This document shows, piece after piece, positions 62,895 to 64,000 of a DNA stretch of 64,000 nt (position 1 is the stretch's first letter; every line of letters begins with the position of its first letter). Where the stretch lies: NCBI RefSeq assembly GCF_037200945.1, contig NZ_JBBCGP010000001.1:3222501-3286500 (forward strand). The letters run 5' to 3'. This DNA comes from Methylovirgula sp. Its GTDB lineage: Bacteria > Pseudomonadota > Alphaproteobacteria > Rhizobiales > Beijerinckiaceae. The notes under the pieces were generated by a model, which saw nothing but the letters and a program-made list of their open reading frames with translations, did no database searches and had not been told where the DNA came from. The translations under genes were made by a program, and so were the position numbers.

Positions 62895-63400
62895 GCGCCA
62901 CCGGCACTAAGCCCGCCCTGCGCCCCTTTCTGCCGCAAGATACCGCGACGGTCGCGCAAATCTTCCGCGATGCGATCGGAGAATTGACCGAAGACGATTA
63001 CGACGATGCGCAGCGCGCCGCCTGGATGGCAAGCGCCGACGACGAGGAAAGCTTTGCCAAGCGCCTCGCCGGGCAAACGACATTGCTCGCCTTGCGTGAC
63101 AGCGAACCTGTCGGCTTCATCAGCCTGAAGGGAAACGATCACATCGACATGCTCTATGTGCGCCCGGAAGTTGCGGGTGAAGGAATCGGCACGTTTCTCG
63201 CCACCGCGATCGAAACGCTGGCGCGCGGGCGCAAGGCTAAGACGCTCAGCGTCGATGCGAGCGACACCGCCCTACCCTTCTTCGAGAAGCTTGGATTCAA
63301 GCCACAGCTTCGCCAAAGCATCGCGCTCGAAGGCGAATGGCTCGCCAATACGAAAATGGCGAAGACGCTTGAAGCGTCGGCCGGGCGCGAACGTCCATGA
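62891..63400 (+). CDS. GNAT family N-acetyltransferase
   Basis: This 169-residue enzyme has a GNAT fold with the acetyl-CoA-binding pyrophosphate loop around VAGEGIGTFLATAIETLA (Q/RxxGxG/A variant) and an N-terminal RPFLPQDTATVAQIFRDAI. The C-terminal VDASDTALPFFEKLGFKP is the typical last strand. Substrate unknown. It overlaps cysS and cimA by 4 bp on each side, so it is embedded in a translation and amino acid operon. Confidence 0.9.
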   Translation: MSATGTKPALRPFLPQDTATVAQIFRDAIGELTEDDYDDAQRAAWMASADDEESFAKRLAGQTTLLALRDSEPVGFISLKGNDHIDMLYVRPEVAGEGIGTFLATAIETLARGRKAKTLSVDASDTALPFFEKLGFKPQLRQSIALEGEWLANTKMAKTLEASAGRERP

Positions 63401-64000
63401 GCCGAGAACGTCTCTACCTCTACGATACGACATTGCGCGATGGCGCGCAGACAACGGGCGTCGATTTTTCGCTCGACGACAAGCGCCGTATCGCCGCTTT
63501 GCTTGACGCGCTTGGCGTCGATTACATTGAGGGCGGCTATCCGGGCGCGAATCCACTCGACACCGAATTCTTTTCGAAGAAGCCAAAATTCCATCACGCG
63601 AAATTCGCCGCCTTCGGCATGATCCGCCGCAGCGGCCGCTCAGCCGAAAACGATCCTGGCGTCGCCGCCCTGCTCGACGCCGAAGCCGGCGCGATCTGTT
63701 ACGTCGCGAAATCCTGGGATTATCATGTCCATGTCGCCCTCGGCACGACGCTTGAGGACAACCTTGCCGGCGTTGCGCAATCGGTCGGCCTCGCGGTCAA
63801 GCGCGGACGCGAGACCATACTCGATTGCGAGCATTTCTTCGACGGCTACAAGGCCAACCCGGCGTATGCCTTAGAAGTCGCCCGCACAGCCTACGAGGCC
63901 GGCGCTCGCTGGGTCATCCTCTGCGACACCAATGGCGGCACGCTGCCACATGAGGTCGAGCGCGTCGTCGCCGAGGTTGCCAAGCACATCCCGAATGACC
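63397..64000 (+). CDS. cimA: Citramalate synthase (N-terminal part, runs off the right edge)
   Basis: The first 201 residues are visible. The sequence LYLYDTTLRDGAQTTGVDFS and IEGGYPGANPLDTEFF, then VILCDTNGGTLPHEVE, identifies a DRE-TIM metallolyase of the citramalate synthase (CimA/LeuA-like) group, which makes (R)-citramalate from pyruvate and acetyl-CoA for isoleucine synthesis. The TTGVDFS stretch fits the CimA rather than LeuA subtype. It overlaps the GNAT gene by 4 bp. Confidence 0.9.
   Translation, partial: MSRERLYLYDTTLRDGAQTTGVDFSLDDKRRIAALLDALGVDYIEGGYPGANPLDTEFFSKKPKFHHAKFAAFGMIRRSGRSAENDPGVAALLDAEAGAICYVAKSWDYHVHVALGTTLEDNLAGVAQSVGLAVKRGRETILDCEHFFDGYKANPAYALEVARTAYEAGARWVILCDTNGGTLPHEVERVVAEVAKHIPND

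Overview
The window is a continuous, GC-rich stretch of alphaproteobacterial chromosome. It carries only single-copy housekeeping and envelope genes, with no rRNA, tRNA, insertion sequence, prophage or CRISPR that I can see. The gene set points to Hyphomicrobiales (Rhizobiales): a FeuP/FeuQ-type two-component pair next to ccmIEF, a MucR regulator, a DivJ/PleC-like kinase, DUF1491, DUF1489, DUF5330, a CimA-type citramalate synthase and split DUF1214/DUF1254 genes. A phasin, PPK2 and formate-tetrahydrofolate ligase (Fhs) fit a polyhydroxybutyrate-storing organism with C1 metabolism, for example a Beijerinckiaceae or Methylocella-like lineage. The family-level placement is inference.

Layout. 1-4.7 kb (minus): ccmF (cut by the left edge), ccmE, ccmI, a histidine kinase, its response regulator and a periplasmic PepSY protein. 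4.9-8.0 kb: two TadE-like pseudopilins facing a TadG-like von Willebrand A protein. 8.3-12.4 kb: YcgN, PBP1A and DUF1214/DUF1254. 12.4-20.2 kb: a conserved small protein, DUF1491, a Pit phosphate transporter, an M20 peptidase, fhs, and a globin-coupled chemoreceptor broken by a one-base frameshift. 20.2-25.3 kb: murJ, sodB, a Glu/Pro-rich membrane protein, mucR, sufE and DUF5330. 25.5-32.7 kb: a DivJ-like kinase, a peptidoglycan-binding protein, a ParB-like protein, a secreted protein, a lipoprotein hydrolase, a FemAB-like acyltransferase and a HIT protein. 32.7-40.6 kb: clpA/clpS, phasin, a D,D-carboxypeptidase with SPOR domain, a DnaJ membrane protein, DUF1489 and ppk2.

40.6-49.9 kb is a long minus-strand run: LysM protein, Atm1-type exporter, psd, pssA, infA, maf, yacG, ydcF, a TPR protein, a GST and DUF1614. 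50.1-55.3 kb (plus) holds a LOG-family enzyme, trmFO and an mlaE-mlaF-mlaD lipid transport operon. The right end has DUF937, an orphan Flp pilin, gshA, a porin-like mini-protein, rsmE, ubiA, cysS, a GNAT enzyme and the start of cimA.

Functionally the window is dominated by the cell envelope: peptidoglycan synthesis and trimming, phospholipid synthesis and transport, cytochrome c maturation and pilus parts. Protein quality control (ClpAS), redox defence (sodB, gshA, GST, Atm1) and storage polymers (phasin, PPK2) are also present. I did not find a clear, previously undescribed multi-gene system. The best leads are the broken heme-globin chemoreceptor, a MucR lacking half of the usual zinc ligands, a 107-residue protein carrying only a porin N-terminal signature, TGC-palindromes upstream of the phasin, and the dispersed Tad/Flp parts.
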